A stretch of DNA of 64,000 nucleotides from Streptomyces sp. NBC_01497 (GTDB taxonomy: Bacteria; Actinomycetota; Actinomycetes; Streptomycetales; Streptomycetaceae). The stretch is from assembly GCF_036250695.1 (NCBI RefSeq), contig NZ_CP109427.1, forward strand, positions 8,432,001 to 8,496,000. Direction: 5' to 3'. Under the pieces are notes generated by a model that saw only the letters and a list, made by a program, of their open reading frames with translations, was not told the DNA's origin and ran no database searches. This document shows, piece after piece, positions 16,990 through 26,352 of this stretch; the first letter of the stretch is position 1; each line of letters opens with the position of its first letter. The translations under genes and the position numbers were made by a program.

Positions 16990-17826
16990 TCAGCGCGGGG
17001 TGGCGGTGGCACTCAGCCCGGCGGGCCGTGACCGGGTGGCTGCCGTCCGGGTCCGCGGTTCGGGCCGCCACGTGGTCACCAGCGCACCGGCAAGCAGGAG
17101 TTCGGCGATGTCCCCGCCGTAGTACATGATCTCGGCGCCCTGTTGCACCTGGCTGATGGGGGAGTGGATGTCGATGAAGAATCCGCCGTACATGGCCTCG
17201 GCGATCAGGGCGTGAACGGTGATCGCGGCGCCGAGGCAGACGATCCGGGCCGGTACACCTGGCCGGGCGGGAGCTGGGTCGGGGCCTGCGATGACGTGGG
17301 CGAACAGGCACCCGGACGCGAAGAAGTGTGCGTCCATCAGCCAGTGCCCCGGGGTGTGCGCCATGGCGGTGTTGTACAGGGGGGTGAAGTAGAGCACCCC
17401 CAGGGTGCCGGTGCTGAGCGCGAGCGCCACCACGGGGTGGGCCAGGGCTCGCGCGGGCAGGCTGTGCAGTACCGCCGTCACTCGCCGCGCCCGAGCAGTC
17501 GGCAAGACGCGCAGCAGGAGTGTGACGGGCGCGGCGAGGACCAGCGCCAGGGGAGCGAACATGCCGATGAGCATGTGCTGGGCCATATGGCCGCGGAAGT
17601 CGGTGTGCGCGGCAGGACCCAGTGGTGGAAGCAGCGCGACGCCGAGTAGGGCGAGCCCGACGACGAAGGAGGCCGAGCGCCAGGGGTTCCAGCCCCGAGC
17701 GGGATTGCTGTGTCGTGCTCGGCGTGCGGCCAGCAGGTAGCCGCTCCCCACCGGGAGGAGGACCAGCGCGGTCAGTACCGACCCCACCAGACCGCCGTCG
17801 CTGCCGTCGTGCCGCATGCCGTCCAT
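16990..17826 (-). CDS. CtaG-like cytochrome c oxidase assembly protein
   Basis: 278 residues, about seven membrane segments, Caa3_CtaG type. Conserved signatures are HMAQHMLIGMFAPLALVLAA in the third segment and PGHWLMDAHFFASGCLF in the fifth; the histidine-rich faces would bind copper or stabilise the oxidase. The ATG overlaps the stop of the DUF2243 gene by one base (TGATG), so the two are translationally coupled. A role in copper delivery or oxidase assembly is family knowledge; no cytochrome oxidase genes are in this window. Confidence 0.88.
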   Translation of the reverse strand: MDGMRHDGSDGGLVGSVLTALVLLPVGSGYLLAARRARHSNPARGWNPWRSASFVVGLALLGVALLPPLGPAAHTDFRGHMAQHMLIGMFAPLALVLAAPVTLLLRVLPTARARRVTAVLHSLPARALAHPVVALALSTGTLGVLYFTPLYNTAMAHTPGHWLMDAHFFASGCLFAHVIAGPDPAPARPGVPARIVCLGAAITVHALIAEAMYGGFFIDIHSPISQVQQGAEIMYYGGDIAELLLAGALVTTWRPEPRTRTAATRSRPAGLSATATPR

Positions 17827-18392
17827 CAGGCCCGGCCTCCGGCACGCCGGGAGCCGTGTGGTGCGTCAGGATCGAAGGGACGGCCACTGCGCTGGAGGAG
17901 GTAACCGCCGATGATGAGCGATCCGCCCAGGACGAGGAAACCGGCATCCCACCACGCCTGGTAGGGGCCGCCGTGGACGTGGTGGATTCCCAGGATCTGG
18001 TGGTCCAAGATCCCCTCGACCAGGTTGAACAGCCCCCAGCCCGCGAAAATCCAGCCCCACAGCACCCGTGAGGCCCACACCGCCCGGCGATTGTTCGTGA
18101 CTCGTGCATAGAGGATCGCCAGGCCCAGGAGGACGGCGATCCAGCACACGGCGTGGAAGATGCCGTCCCACACCGTGTTCATTTCCAGTCCCGACACCGT
18201 TTTCGGGTTGTAGTACTTCACCCCGATGCGGTCGTGGTTGGTGCTGGTGAGCATGTGGTGCCACTGCAGTAGCTGGTGCAACAGGATGCCGTCGACGAAC
18301 CCACCGAGTCCCACTCCGAGGATGAGCCCCGGCGACTGCAGACTGTTCGGCACCGCCAGAACTGGTCGGGCTTCGTCTGCCGTGCCGGCCAT
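17826..18392 (-). CDS. DUF2243 membrane protein
   Basis: 188 residues with four predicted membrane segments (SPGLILGVGLGGFVDGILLH, AVCWIAVLLGLAILYARV, WIFAGWGLFNLVEGILDH, FLVLGGSLIIGGYLL). Conserved histidines occur in LLHQLLQWHHML and GILDHQILGIHHVHG. Function unknown; commonly found next to CtaG-like genes. It is first in a two-gene operon and its TGA overlaps the next ATG. The start at 18392 was used. Confidence 0.87.
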   Translation of the reverse strand: MAGTADEARPVLAVPNSLQSPGLILGVGLGGFVDGILLHQLLQWHHMLTSTNHDRIGVKYYNPKTVSGLEMNTVWDGIFHAVCWIAVLLGLAILYARVTNNRRAVWASRVLWGWIFAGWGLFNLVEGILDHQILGIHHVHGGPYQAWWDAGFLVLGGSLIIGGYLLQRSGRPFDPDAPHGSRRAGGRA

Positions 18393-19176
18393 CGCCTGTT
18401 CTCCGTCCGGTCGACAGTGCGCGTGGGATCATCTCGACACGTCTTCCCGCCCCGCCTGTCCCCTTCACTCACTGCCGGAATGCTTCCGCCGTTTCGCCCA
18501 CACCCGGACTGCCCCAGCATGGGTTGTGTCGGTCCGCTTTCTGTCTCACAGCCGAAACGGACACCGAGGAGGATCAACGTGTCGGGACCCTGCACCGAGG
18601 CTTCTCCGTCGGATGATGTGCCACTGCCCCTCTTCAGCCCGAAATCGGATGCGCTCCGCGAAGTGGTGGGTCACCGCGAAATCACTGAGAGCCCGTCCGC
18701 CCGATCGTGTTCGGAGCCGGCTGATCAGTGCGGTTGCTGTTGCGGTACCGAGGAGACGCGTCCGGGATCGGTGGGCTTGCACCCACCGCATCTGGCGCTT
18801 TGCCCACCGTGTACCGCCGAAACGTCCGTTCCGCCGCGTGGGGCACACGGGCAGGCAGGGGCCGTATGGGGAAGGGCGGGGTGTCGGTCAACGGGCTCAG
18901 GGGGTTGGTGTGTCGCGCACTGCGTGCGCGTGTCAGCCAGAGGGTTCGGTGACCGAGCTGCCAGAGTGGGCCCACCCTGTGTGCGAGTGCCACACGTTGG
19001 AGGTGGACGGGGCGAAGGCCGCGTCGTTGCCTCGGTCACTGGCACGCCGTGTCCTGGGCGGAGGGACCTGGCTCTGCTGGCACGACACGTCGATGCCGGC
19101 CGCCGCACTGCCCACCTGAGCTGCCGCTATTTCCGCAGGCGCGGACTCGCCGGCCGATCGTTACGAGAGGAAGTCC
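18393..19176. other. No firmly supported gene; two possible small ORFs
   Basis: A GTG at 18579 behind a good GAGGAGG opens a frame with a cysteine cluster (DQCGCCCG), but the frame runs on without a sensible stop into the next gene. A GTG at 18949 starts a 56-residue frame (VTELPEWAHPVCECHTLEV to the stop at 19119) with a protein-like start. Neither is recognised and both need independent support. Confidence 0.3.
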
Positions 19177-20994
19177 GTGTCGATGAAGGTCTCCGACTAC
19201 GTGCTCCAGCGCTTGCGTGAGTGGGACGTCGAGCACGTCTTCGCGTACGCGGGCGACGGCATCAACGGACTGCTCGCCGCGTGGGGGCGGGCCGGGAACA
19301 AGCCCCGGTTCGTCCAGGCTCGGCATGAGGAGATGGCGGCATTCGAGGCGGTCGGCTACGCGAAGTTCTCCGGCAGAGTGGGGGTCTGTGCGGCGACGTC
19401 GGGACCCGGCGCCATTCACCTGCTCAACGGTCTGTACGACGCCAAGCTCGACCACGTGCCTGTGGTCGCGATCGTCGGCCAGACCGACCGAACAGCCATG
19501 GGCGGTTCCTATCAGCAGGAGGTCGACCTGCTGAGTCTCTACAAGGACGTGGCCGCTGAGTTCTGCGAAATGGTCACCGTCCCTGAGCAGTTGCCGAACG
19601 TCCTCGATCGGGCGATGCGCACCGCGTACGGCAAACGTACCGTCACCGCCGTCATCATCCCCGGCGACGTGCAGGAACTCGACTACTCGCCACCCACGCA
19701 CGCCTTCAAGATGGTCCCTTCCAGCCTCGGGCTCGGACGCTCCGCGCCGGTGCCGGAGGACGCGGACCTTGAACGGGCCGCCGAGGTGCTCAACGCGGGT
19801 GAGAAGGTGGCCATCCTGATCGGCCAGGGCGCACGTGGAGCCCGCGCCGAGGTGGAGCGGTACGCCGACGTCCTCAGCGCGGGGGTCGCGAAAGCTCTGC
19901 TGGGCAAGGACGTTCTGTCCGATGAGCTTCCCTACGTCACCGGCGCGATCGGGCTGCTCGGCACCCGCCCTTCCTACGAGCTGATGCAGGGCTGCGACAC
20001 ACTCCTGATGGTCGGCTCGAGTTTTCCGTACACGCAGTTCATGCCGGGCCTGGACCAGGCCCGGGCCGTGCAGATCGACATCGACCCCTTCATGATCGGC
20101 CTGCGTTATCCGTTCGAGGTCAATCTCGTGGGCGACGCCCGCGCGACCCTCGCCGCGTTGCTTCCTTATCTGAAACCGAAGAAACACGGTTCGTGGCGAA
20201 GGAAGATCGAGGAGGACACCGCCCGGTGGTGGGAGGTCATGCAACGCAGGGCCGCCGTCGACGCCGTCCCGATCAACCCCGAATATGTCGTGCACGCACT
20301 CGACGACCTGCTGCCCGACAATGTCATGATCTCGGCCGACTCCGGGTCCTCCGCGAACTGGTACGCCCGACATCTGCGGCTGCGGGGCGCCATGCGCGGG
20401 TCGCTCTCGGGCACCCTCGCCACGATGGGCCCCGCCGTGCCGTACGCCATCGGGGCCAAGTTCGCCCATCCCGAACGACCCGCGATCTCCCTCGTCGGCG
20501 ACGGTGCCATGCAGATGAACAACATGGCCGAACTCATCACGGCCGCCAAGTACTGGCAGGACTGGCAGGACCCGCGGCTGGTCGTGGCGGTCCTGAACAA
20601 CCAGGATCTCAACCAGGTGACGTGGGAGATGCGCGCGATGGAGGGCGCCCCCCAGTTCCTGCCCTCACAGGGCCTGCCCGACGTCCCCTACGCGGACTTC
20701 GCCCGCTCCATCGGCCTGGACGGCGTCCGCGTGGAGAAGCCGGACGAGGTGCGCGGCGCCTGGGAGCGCGCTCTTGCCGCGGACCGGCCGTTCGTCCTCG
20801 ACTTCCGCACCGACCCGGCCGTCCCGCCCATCCCGCCGCACGCCTCGCTGGACCAGATCGCAGCGGCCGCGTCCGCCGTGCTGCATGGCGACGCCGACCG
20901 GACCGGGATGGTCCGCCAGGGCATCAAGGCCAAGGTGCAGGAGATGCTGCCCGGTCGCCACCAGCGCCAGGACCGTCCGGGAGCCCCGGACTGA
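19177..20994 (+). CDS. TPP-dependent pyruvate oxidase/acetolactate-synthase-like enzyme
   Basis: 605 residues, the full three-domain POX/AHAS fold. The N-terminal PYR domain has the TPP-activating Glu in ARHEEMAAFEAVGYAK. The middle domain carries a nucleotide-binding-like segment (KVAILIGQGARGA), and the C-terminal PP domain has the TPP motif GDGAMQMNN near residue 441. The nearest described relatives are PoxB-type enzymes that decarboxylate pyruvate to acetate and CO2. Substrate and FAD use are not certain. The GTG at 19177 has AGAGGAA 5 nt upstream; ATG at 19183 is the alternative. Monocistronic by spacing. Confidence 0.88.
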   Translation: MSMKVSDYVLQRLREWDVEHVFAYAGDGINGLLAAWGRAGNKPRFVQARHEEMAAFEAVGYAKFSGRVGVCAATSGPGAIHLLNGLYDAKLDHVPVVAIVGQTDRTAMGGSYQQEVDLLSLYKDVAAEFCEMVTVPEQLPNVLDRAMRTAYGKRTVTAVIIPGDVQELDYSPPTHAFKMVPSSLGLGRSAPVPEDADLERAAEVLNAGEKVAILIGQGARGARAEVERYADVLSAGVAKALLGKDVLSDELPYVTGAIGLLGTRPSYELMQGCDTLLMVGSSFPYTQFMPGLDQARAVQIDIDPFMIGLRYPFEVNLVGDARATLAALLPYLKPKKHGSWRRKIEEDTARWWEVMQRRAAVDAVPINPEYVVHALDDLLPDNVMISADSGSSANWYARHLRLRGAMRGSLSGTLATMGPAVPYAIGAKFAHPERPAISLVGDGAMQMNNMAELITAAKYWQDWQDPRLVVAVLNNQDLNQVTWEMRAMEGAPQFLPSQGLPDVPYADFARSIGLDGVRVEKPDEVRGAWERALAADRPFVLDFRTDPAVPPIPPHASLDQIAAAASAVLHGDADRTGMVRQGIKAKVQEMLPGRHQRQDRPGAPD

Positions 20995-21120
20995 CCCCTC
21001 ACGGCGACGGGCACCACGCGCGGGCCGTGCCACGGTGGCCCGACTCCTCCGGTCGCCGCCTTCTTGACCGGGTACCACGACCTGGCGGACGTCGTGTGTT
21101 CATCTTGCCGCGGGCCGTAC

Positions 21121-21441
21121 TCAGCCCTGGTCCTCCGCGCGGCGTACGCCCTGCTGGTGCGCGGGCCCCGTTCCCTTCTCGGGGTCGCGCCGGGAGCGGT
21201 GCGAACCGCCGGCCGGCTTCTCACGCGCCGGCGAGGTGGTCGCACCCCCCGGTGTGCGCTCGGGATCCGGCGCCTTCATCGCGTCATCCTCGACGGGGCC
21301 GGTGGCACCGCCAGTGCGCGGGCCGTTCTCCGTCGACTCACTGTGGCCCCTGACGCGGCCCCCCTCTTTTCGCCCCTTGTAAGGGGGTACGGTCTTGCCG
21401 CGTGTGTCGACCCCCTCTGGGTCCTGCCGTTTGCTGGTCAT
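21121..21441 (-). CDS. Small hydrophilic protein, unknown function
   Basis: 106 residues, highly charged, rich in Gly, Glu, Lys and Pro, with no hydrophobic core (MTSKRQDPEGVDTRGKTVPP at the start, ending GVRRAEDQG). It resembles disordered small proteins found across Streptomyces. AGGGAG precedes the ATG at 21441. Its hydrophilin-like composition would fit a stress role, but this is inference. Confidence 0.6.
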   Translation of the reverse strand: MTSKRQDPEGVDTRGKTVPPYKGRKEGGRVRGHSESTENGPRTGGATGPVEDDAMKAPDPERTPGGATTSPAREKPAGGSHRSRRDPEKGTGPAHQQGVRRAEDQG

Positions 21442-22276
21442 GGCGCTCCCTGATGAGCGGCGGCGGTCGCTCAGCCGCCGGCCTTGAGGATTCGAGGTGT
21501 TCGCTCCGCGGGCACACCCGCCAAGATCGCGGTGTCCGCGTCTTTCTCCGCGGTCCCCTGCGGGCCGCTCAGCACGGCCGCCGGGGGCGGCGTTCGCGAG
21601 CCGTTCGCGCCGCGCTCCGCCCGAGGTTTCTTGTGATTTTCACGGCGCGTCTGCCGTTCAAAAACCACTCTTCCTCGGTCGGCGGAGTCTCGCCACGCGG
21701 GAACCGACCTCGGGCTCACCGCGCCGGAGAGCGTGGCGATGGTTCCACAGTGCGCAGGTCCGCAGCCCGGCCGCGCAGGGTCCGTTGCGCACGCGGATCC
21801 ACACGAACCGGTAGGCCAAGGCGGATGCGCTGTCACGCGTGACCAGTAGCGGGTGGCCTCGGGCAGCGCACGAGAGGCCCCACAGGGCCCGGCGCGGATG
21901 TACGGCGGCCCGCTTGCCGGGGGCCTCGGCCACGGAGCCGTGGCGAGTGTCGTGCGGGGGCACACTCTCCTCTTGCAGGGCTCGTAGCGCCAGCAGGGGT
22001 GGCGCAGAGCGCGGAAGGTATACGGAACCGGCGTTCTCGACCCGCCGTGCGAACCGCCGAGCAGCTTTGTCTCGGCCGGCTGCGGCGCGACCACCCTGCT
22101 GCCTCCCTCTGCCGGCTCGCCATCTCGTTGATCCGCCCTCCTGGGTCATCCGTCGCGCCTCATCCATGCCCGGGTCACGCGTAATCGGTGACGGTGTGGG
22201 GACGACGGCGTCTCAGGGCTGTCTTCAACGGGCCATGCCCGCATGAGGAGTGGCGCGATGGTGATGGCTGTTTTCG
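21442..22276. other. No supported gene
   Basis: A minus-strand open frame spans most of it (stretch LLVTRDSASALAYRFVWIRV near 21810-21850) but shows no known domain. It lies between an intact small gene and IS/catalase fragments and is probably decayed. Confidence 0.35.
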
Positions 22277-22389
22277 TTAGGATTCGCGGTTTTTGTCGTA
22301 GCGTGCGGAGATGGCCCAGTACTGCTTCAACGTGTTGAAGCAGCGTTCGACGACGTTGCGCTGCTTGTAGCGCTCCTTGTCGAAAGGCG
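22277..22389 (-). pseudogene. IS5-family transposase C-terminal stub
   Basis: FDKERYKQRNVVERCFNTLK followed by QYWAISARYDKN and a stop matches the end of IS5-group transposases, with the catalytic Glu in VVERCF. Upstream of about 22390 the sequence switches abruptly to catalase coding sequence on the other strand. Confidence 0.75.
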
Positions 22390-22615
22390 CGGTGCTGGGC
22401 GGCACGGATCCGCAGCAGGCGATCATCGCCGGTGGCGGGGCACTGCCCGCAGACAGCAATGGCTGCCTGTGGAACGGCCGCTACTCCGTTGCCGGCGGCA
22501 CCCTCCTGGCGGACGTCTGCGCCAACGTGGCCGCCGAGGAGCAGAGCCGGCCCTGCAGACCGCCCGGCTCTACAACATGACCGACGACCCCGGCTTCAAG
22601 GACACGCTCAATTCG
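22390..22615 (+). pseudogene. Manganese catalase fragment
   Basis: One frame reads AIIAGGGALPADSNGCLWNG, then GRYSVAGGTLLADVCANVAA and EEQSR. After a frameshift near 22547 another reads LQTARLYNMTDDPGFKDTL. These are the central part of the di-manganese catalase fold. Both ends are missing: the left end is fused to an IS5 stub and the right end runs into the DUF2267 gene's 3' side. Not functional. Confidence 0.75.
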
Positions 22616-22656
22616 TGTACGACCCGGCGGCTTGCGGCCATTCACGACACCGCTGT

Positions 22657-23097
22657 TCAGGCCGCCTGTCTGAGTTCGGGCCGGCCGAAGAGGAGCGCCC
22701 AGCCCGTAGGGAGCTGGGCCAGGATGTGGGTGAGGAGTTCGGGACCGGCCAGTGCGGCGACGGCAGTGAGTACCGATCCTGTATCCCAGCGGGTGGGGGC
22801 GAGAGCGGTGTCGGTGCGGGATGCCAGTTCCTTGACGAAGCCGCAACCGGTGAGGGGCTCACCTTCGGGGTCGGGGGCCTGCGCGGCGAGAACCTGTGCG
22901 GCTTGCCGGGGGAGTCGCTCGGCGAGCTTCTCGCGTTCCGGCCTGGCCAACTGGCGGCCCAGCCCGCCGAGGACCAGACGTACAGCTTCCTCGGCGCGTT
23001 CCCGCGTGGGATAGGCGCCCGCGTATCGGATGCGCTCCAGCATCTGCTCGAAGCTGATCGTTGGCTTCAACTCGACTACCGGAACACTGTGTCGCAT
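22657..23097 (-). CDS. DUF2267 domain protein (second copy)
   Basis: 146 residues. Conserved blocks are FEQMLERIRYAGAYPTRERA, LGRQLARPEREKLAERLP and LTHILAQLPTGWALLFGRPE, clearly paralogous to the protein at 3539-3976. The ATG at 23097 was used; a TTG at 23109 would add four residues and sits closer to AGAAAGG. It is downstream of the second hsp18, separated by a hairpin, exactly as in the first cassette. Confidence 0.85.
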   Translation of the reverse strand: MRHSVPVVELKPTISFEQMLERIRYAGAYPTRERAEEAVRLVLGGLGRQLARPEREKLAERLPRQAAQVLAAQAPDPEGEPLTGCGFVKELASRTDTALAPTRWDTGSVLTAVAALAGPELLTHILAQLPTGWALLFGRPELRQAA

Positions 23098-23293
23098 GGC
23101 TTGACTCAAGCCTTTCTGATCGTATCCAGACGCCCGTCCCTGCAGCCGGGTAAAGCCGAGCCGTGGGACTTGCTGAGGGGGAGCCGGAACTCTTTCCTGC
23201 GATCCACCAGGGTGCGCGACAGCCCGTGCTCTCTCTGGGACCAGTACCCGGATGCCGCGCGCTTATGGCACCTTCCTCGGTCCGGCCGCCCCT

Positions 23294-23328
23294 GTCGGCC
23301 CTTCGAAGCCTCTCTTCGAAGGGCCGAC
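23294..23328 (-). terminator. Hairpin after hsp18 (copy 2)
   Basis: GTCGGCCCTTCGAAG (23294-23308) pairs perfectly with 23314-23328 over a 5-nt loop, 39 bp past the stop. Its sequence differs from the hairpin at 4321, so position is conserved rather than sequence. Confidence 0.8.
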
Positions 23329-23367
23329 GGGGGATGAGGCAGGGGCCCGTGCGGCCCGTCCAGGCCT

Positions 23368-23805
23368 TTAGCCCGTGATCCGGCGCGGGCTGGACGACAC
23401 ACCGGCGGAGACCGTGATCTTGCGTGACTTCGCCCGCTCGGCGATGGGGATGCGCAGCGTCAGCACTCCGGCGTCGTAGGCGGCGTGAATGTGCTCCGTG
23501 TCCAGGCTGTCGGCGAGGACGATGCTGCGGGAGAACACCCCGAGTGGCCGCTCGCTGAGATCCATCCGCACCACATCGTCCTTCGCGGCGGGCCGCCGCT
23601 CCGCTTTGACGGTGAGCACGGTGTCCTCGACATCGACGTCGATCGCGTCCGGTGCCATGCCGGGAAGGTCGAACGCCACCACGTACGTGTCGCCCTCCCG
23701 GTAGGCGTCCATGGGCATCGAGGCCGGCCGGGACCAGGTCCCCGGGGCCATCAGCTGCTGGGCGAGACGATCGAACTCGCGGAAGGGGTCAGTGCGCATC
23801 AACAT
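23368..23805 (-). CDS. hsp18: Small heat-shock protein Hsp20/Hsp18 (second copy)
   Basis: 145-residue alpha-crystallin-type holdase. MRTDPFREFDRLAQQL at the start, ACD beginning DAYREGDTYVVAFDLPGM, and GVLTLRIPIAERAKSRKI near the end. GGAGGTG (23813-23819) lies 7 nt before the ATG at 23805, the same spacing as in copy 1. It is divergent from the second rheA with the same operator between. It is strongly similar to the first copy, with most changes in the N-terminal arm and the tail (VSSSPRRITG). Confidence 0.92.
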   Translation of the reverse strand: MLMRTDPFREFDRLAQQLMAPGTWSRPASMPMDAYREGDTYVVAFDLPGMAPDAIDVDVEDTVLTVKAERRPAAKDDVVRMDLSERPLGVFSRSIVLADSLDTEHIHAAYDAGVLTLRIPIAERAKSRKITVSAGVSSSPRRITG

Positions 23806-23871
23806 GGTCGAACACCTCCGAAGCTCCAGGCAACAAGTGCCAATGCGCTGGTCGTTGCCACTGTTGTAGCA

Positions 23872-23890
23872 TGTCATCCAAAGGATGACA
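23872..23890. promoter_or_regulatory. RheA-type operator (second cassette)
   Basis: TGTCATC-N5-GATGACA, half-sites and spacing identical to 4897-4915. Here the inner bases extend the palindrome (TGTCATCC-AAA-GGATGACA). Confidence 0.85.
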
Positions 23891-23931
23891 ACTATCGAGG
23901 TCGTCCAGCAGACGACAAAGAAGGAGAGAAT

Positions 23932-24600
23932 ATGTCGGCACCAGAAGGCCCCCGGGCTCCGGAGAGCGTCGAAGACCCACCCCTGGTGACCGCCCACGCG
24001 GCCGTCACAGCCCTCCGCGTCATCGAACGGACCGTGCGTGAGGCGGCCCAGGAAGACGATGATCCGGCGACGACCACGGAGGATGTCCTCGCCTCCCTCG
24101 TGCTGCTCCGCGAGATTCGGGAGCAGTTGGCGGGCTGGGAGAACGGATTGATCGAGGCTGCCCGGGAAGGCGGAGCCAGTTGGGCCGACCTTGCCGCACC
24201 CTTGGGCGTCGCAAGTCGTCAGGCCGCCGAACGCCGCTACCTGCGCGGGCGACCGGACGCCACCGGGACCACCGGCGAGCAGCGCGTGACCGCCACGCGC
24301 AACCGACGCGCCGCCGACCGCTCGGTCAACGCCTGGGCACGGGACAACGCAGCGACCCTGCGCCGGCTGGCCGGCCAGATCACCGCCCTCACGGACCTCC
24401 CAGCCCGGTCGAGGCCCCCCATCGACCGCCTCGGGGAGGCACTCGGCGACAACGACCCGGCGCACCTGATCAGTCGGCTCGCCGACACCCGCCAGCACCT
24501 CGGATCAGACCACAACGACCTGGCCGCCCGTCTCGACGCCGTCACCGGACACGCCGAAAAGTTGCGGGAACACAGCCATCAGGAACGTGTCCGCAACTGA
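23932..24600 (+). CDS. rheA: RheA-like repressor (second copy)
   Basis: 222 residues. The core AREGGASWADLAAPLGVASR then AERRYLRGRP corresponds to residues about 79-110 and matches the first copy; N- and C-terminal parts differ more. The ATG at 23932 has AAGGAGA upstream; a longer open frame back to 23485 runs antisense through hsp18 and is not real. Whether the two repressors cross-regulate is open, since the operators share identical half-sites. Confidence 0.85.
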   Translation: MSAPEGPRAPESVEDPPLVTAHAAVTALRVIERTVREAAQEDDDPATTTEDVLASLVLLREIREQLAGWENGLIEAAREGGASWADLAAPLGVASRQAAERRYLRGRPDATGTTGEQRVTATRNRRAADRSVNAWARDNAATLRRLAGQITALTDLPARSRPPIDRLGEALGDNDPAHLISRLADTRQHLGSDHNDLAARLDAVTGHAEKLREHSHQERVRN

Positions 24601-25236
24601 ACATGGCACCACAGTGGAACAGACGATTACGGGAACCCCCGATACGTTCCGCGCACACCCGCCGGCCCCCGATCCACCGAGGCGAGCCGTGTACTTTCAG
24701 GCGAGGCAATCACGGTGGCGCGGCACAACTGACCGCCCCTACTCGGGGACGTCACCAGTCGCGTGGAGCACTACGAGCCCCAGCTCAACAGGGACCGCAC
24801 GAACGATCCGGACGCCCCCCGGAAGATCTGCGCACCTGCCGCGAGGTCGCCCTCGGCGACGCGCTGCCCACGCCAAACGCGCCCTGCCCACCGGCCGGCT
24901 CGAACGCCGCACCACCAGCGCCACCCGCATCCAGGCCGGCCTGCCCAGGGGGTGGAACGTAGCCGACCAGACCCCGATCGACCAGACCCCGATCGACGAC
25001 ACCCCGGTCGCCGAGGCGACCGATCACATCATCTCGGTCCTCACCTGATCCGGGCCTGCGCGGCCGGATGCCCTACGAGGAAGGGGCTCAGGCAGGTGAC
25101 GAGCGCCGCTCAGTCCAGCCGCCTACACGTCTTTAGTTGACACCGGCACGCGCCGAGGACGCGCCGGGATCGCGGCGACCCCGGACACCGAGTAGCCGAC
25201 GGCCAGCGCTGCTCGGCGAACAGGGCAAGCGACGGG
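24601..25236. other. No supported gene; 15-bp tandem repeat
   Basis: Three 15-bp units (GACCAGACCCCGATC and variants) lie at 24965-25009 and would read D-Q-T-P-I repeats in one frame. Open frames here have no recognised domains; the sequence looks decayed. Confidence 0.4.
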
Positions 25237-25794
25237 TCAGCTGCCGAGGCCGGTCATGCGGCGCGCCCGTTCGACAATGCCTCCCGCCTGCTTGGCGGGA
25301 CGTTGCTGTTCGCCATGCAGGGCGTTGAGGATGACCAGGGCCCCTGTCAGTGCGGGGACCGCCCACTGGGCGATCCTCAGTTGCCTGCGTGCCGAGTCGA
25401 GGTCGATGGGGTGTTTCTCGGCCTTCTCCTGGTTGCCGAGCTTCTCCGAAACGGCCAGCTGCACCTTGCTGCCCAGGACGGCGCTGTAGGCGGTCGCTGC
25501 CAGCGCAGCGGCGGTGACCGCCCCCTTGGCGATGGTCGAGGCCATCACGCCCTTCTGTGTGGCGACACGGTGGGCGTTGTCCGCCAGCAACGCCGCCCCG
25601 CCGGCCAGGTGCGCGGTGATGGCGGCGGCGTTCACCGGCGTCCACACCGCCCAACCGTGGGCCGCCACCCGCTCCGTCGAGGCTGCTTCCTCGCCCTCAC
25701 CGGCACGGTTGACCCCTACCGCGCCCATCAGGGCGCCTCCGAACCAGGCGGCCAGTCCCAGATCGTGCGCGCTCCGCCAACCCGTTACCGTCAT
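25237..25794 (-). CDS. Conserved Streptomyces membrane protein
   Basis: 185 residues, about four membrane segments: HDLGLAAWFGGALMGAVGVN, WTPVNAAAITAHLAGGAALL, KGAVTAAALAATAYSAVLGS, and a C-terminal RIAQWAVPALTGALVILNAL. No catalytic motif. It matches a widespread actinobacterial family of unknown role with the GLAAWFGG start. The ATG at 25794 follows GGAG at 6 nt; earlier starts read through unrelated sequence. Confidence 0.72.
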   Translation of the reverse strand: MTVTGWRSAHDLGLAAWFGGALMGAVGVNRAGEGEEAASTERVAAHGWAVWTPVNAAAITAHLAGGAALLADNAHRVATQKGVMASTIAKGAVTAAALAATAYSAVLGSKVQLAVSEKLGNQEKAEKHPIDLDSARRQLRIAQWAVPALTGALVILNALHGEQQRPAKQAGGIVERARRMTGLGS

Positions 25795-25866
25795 AGTCTG
25801 CTCCAACAGTTCCTCGCGAGGACGGCGCGGGCGCGCCGATGCTCCCACACCACCACTTCTGCGACC

Positions 25867-26139
25867 GCTCTGCACCCTGACGTGCACTACCTGAGCGACA
25901 CGACGGGTACGCCCGAGGTGGAGATGAACGGGGTGTTGGAGAGCGTCCGGGAGTTGGGGATCGGATGTGTGTCCTACGCGCCGCTCGGCCGGGGACTCCT
26001 GACCGGCGGAGTACCGTACCCGGTCGCGATCGCAGGGCGGGACCTGCGCCATATCCTCCCGCGCTTCCGAAAGGAGAATCCCGACGCCGACCTGGCGCTG
26101 GTCGAGCGGATTGCTCGGACCGCGACGGACCCGCGGTGA
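25867..26139 (+). pseudogene. Aldo/keto reductase fragment
   Basis: VLESVRELGIGCVSYAPLGR and GLLTGGV are the substrate/cofactor-side motif of YajO/YakC-type aldo-keto reductases. The sequence RFRKENPDADLALVERI follows, then a premature stop. The N-terminal half with the catalytic Asp-Tyr-Lys-His and the C-terminal NADPH site are missing. Confidence 0.7.
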
Positions 26140-26352
26140 CCGGTGCCCAGATTGCCCTCGCTTGACTGCTGGCGCGCAGCGAACCTGGGCCGCGGGGGGC
26201 AGGAGTGGGGCCGTCGGGACCGAGTGGCGGTGGTTTTGCGGCTACCTGTCTGACGACGAGCGTGCGGTCCGCGCGTACTGGAGCCTCGTGATCATGATCC
26301 GGGGGGCCAGGCCTCTGCTTCACCCGGATAGGGTGATGGGAAACTGGCGGGT

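Noticed and set aside
18579..19176. Cysteine-containing ORF behind a good ribosome site
   Set aside because: It has no stop before entering the next gene out of frame and no recognisable family, so it was left as a possible ORF only.
19036..20469. 477-codon open frame antisense to the TPP enzyme
   Set aside because: Shadow frame; the plus strand carries all TPP-enzyme motifs.
23485..23931. Longer start for the second rheA
   Set aside because: The added part is antisense to hsp18 and crosses the operator; ATG 23932 has a good ribosome site and matches the family length.
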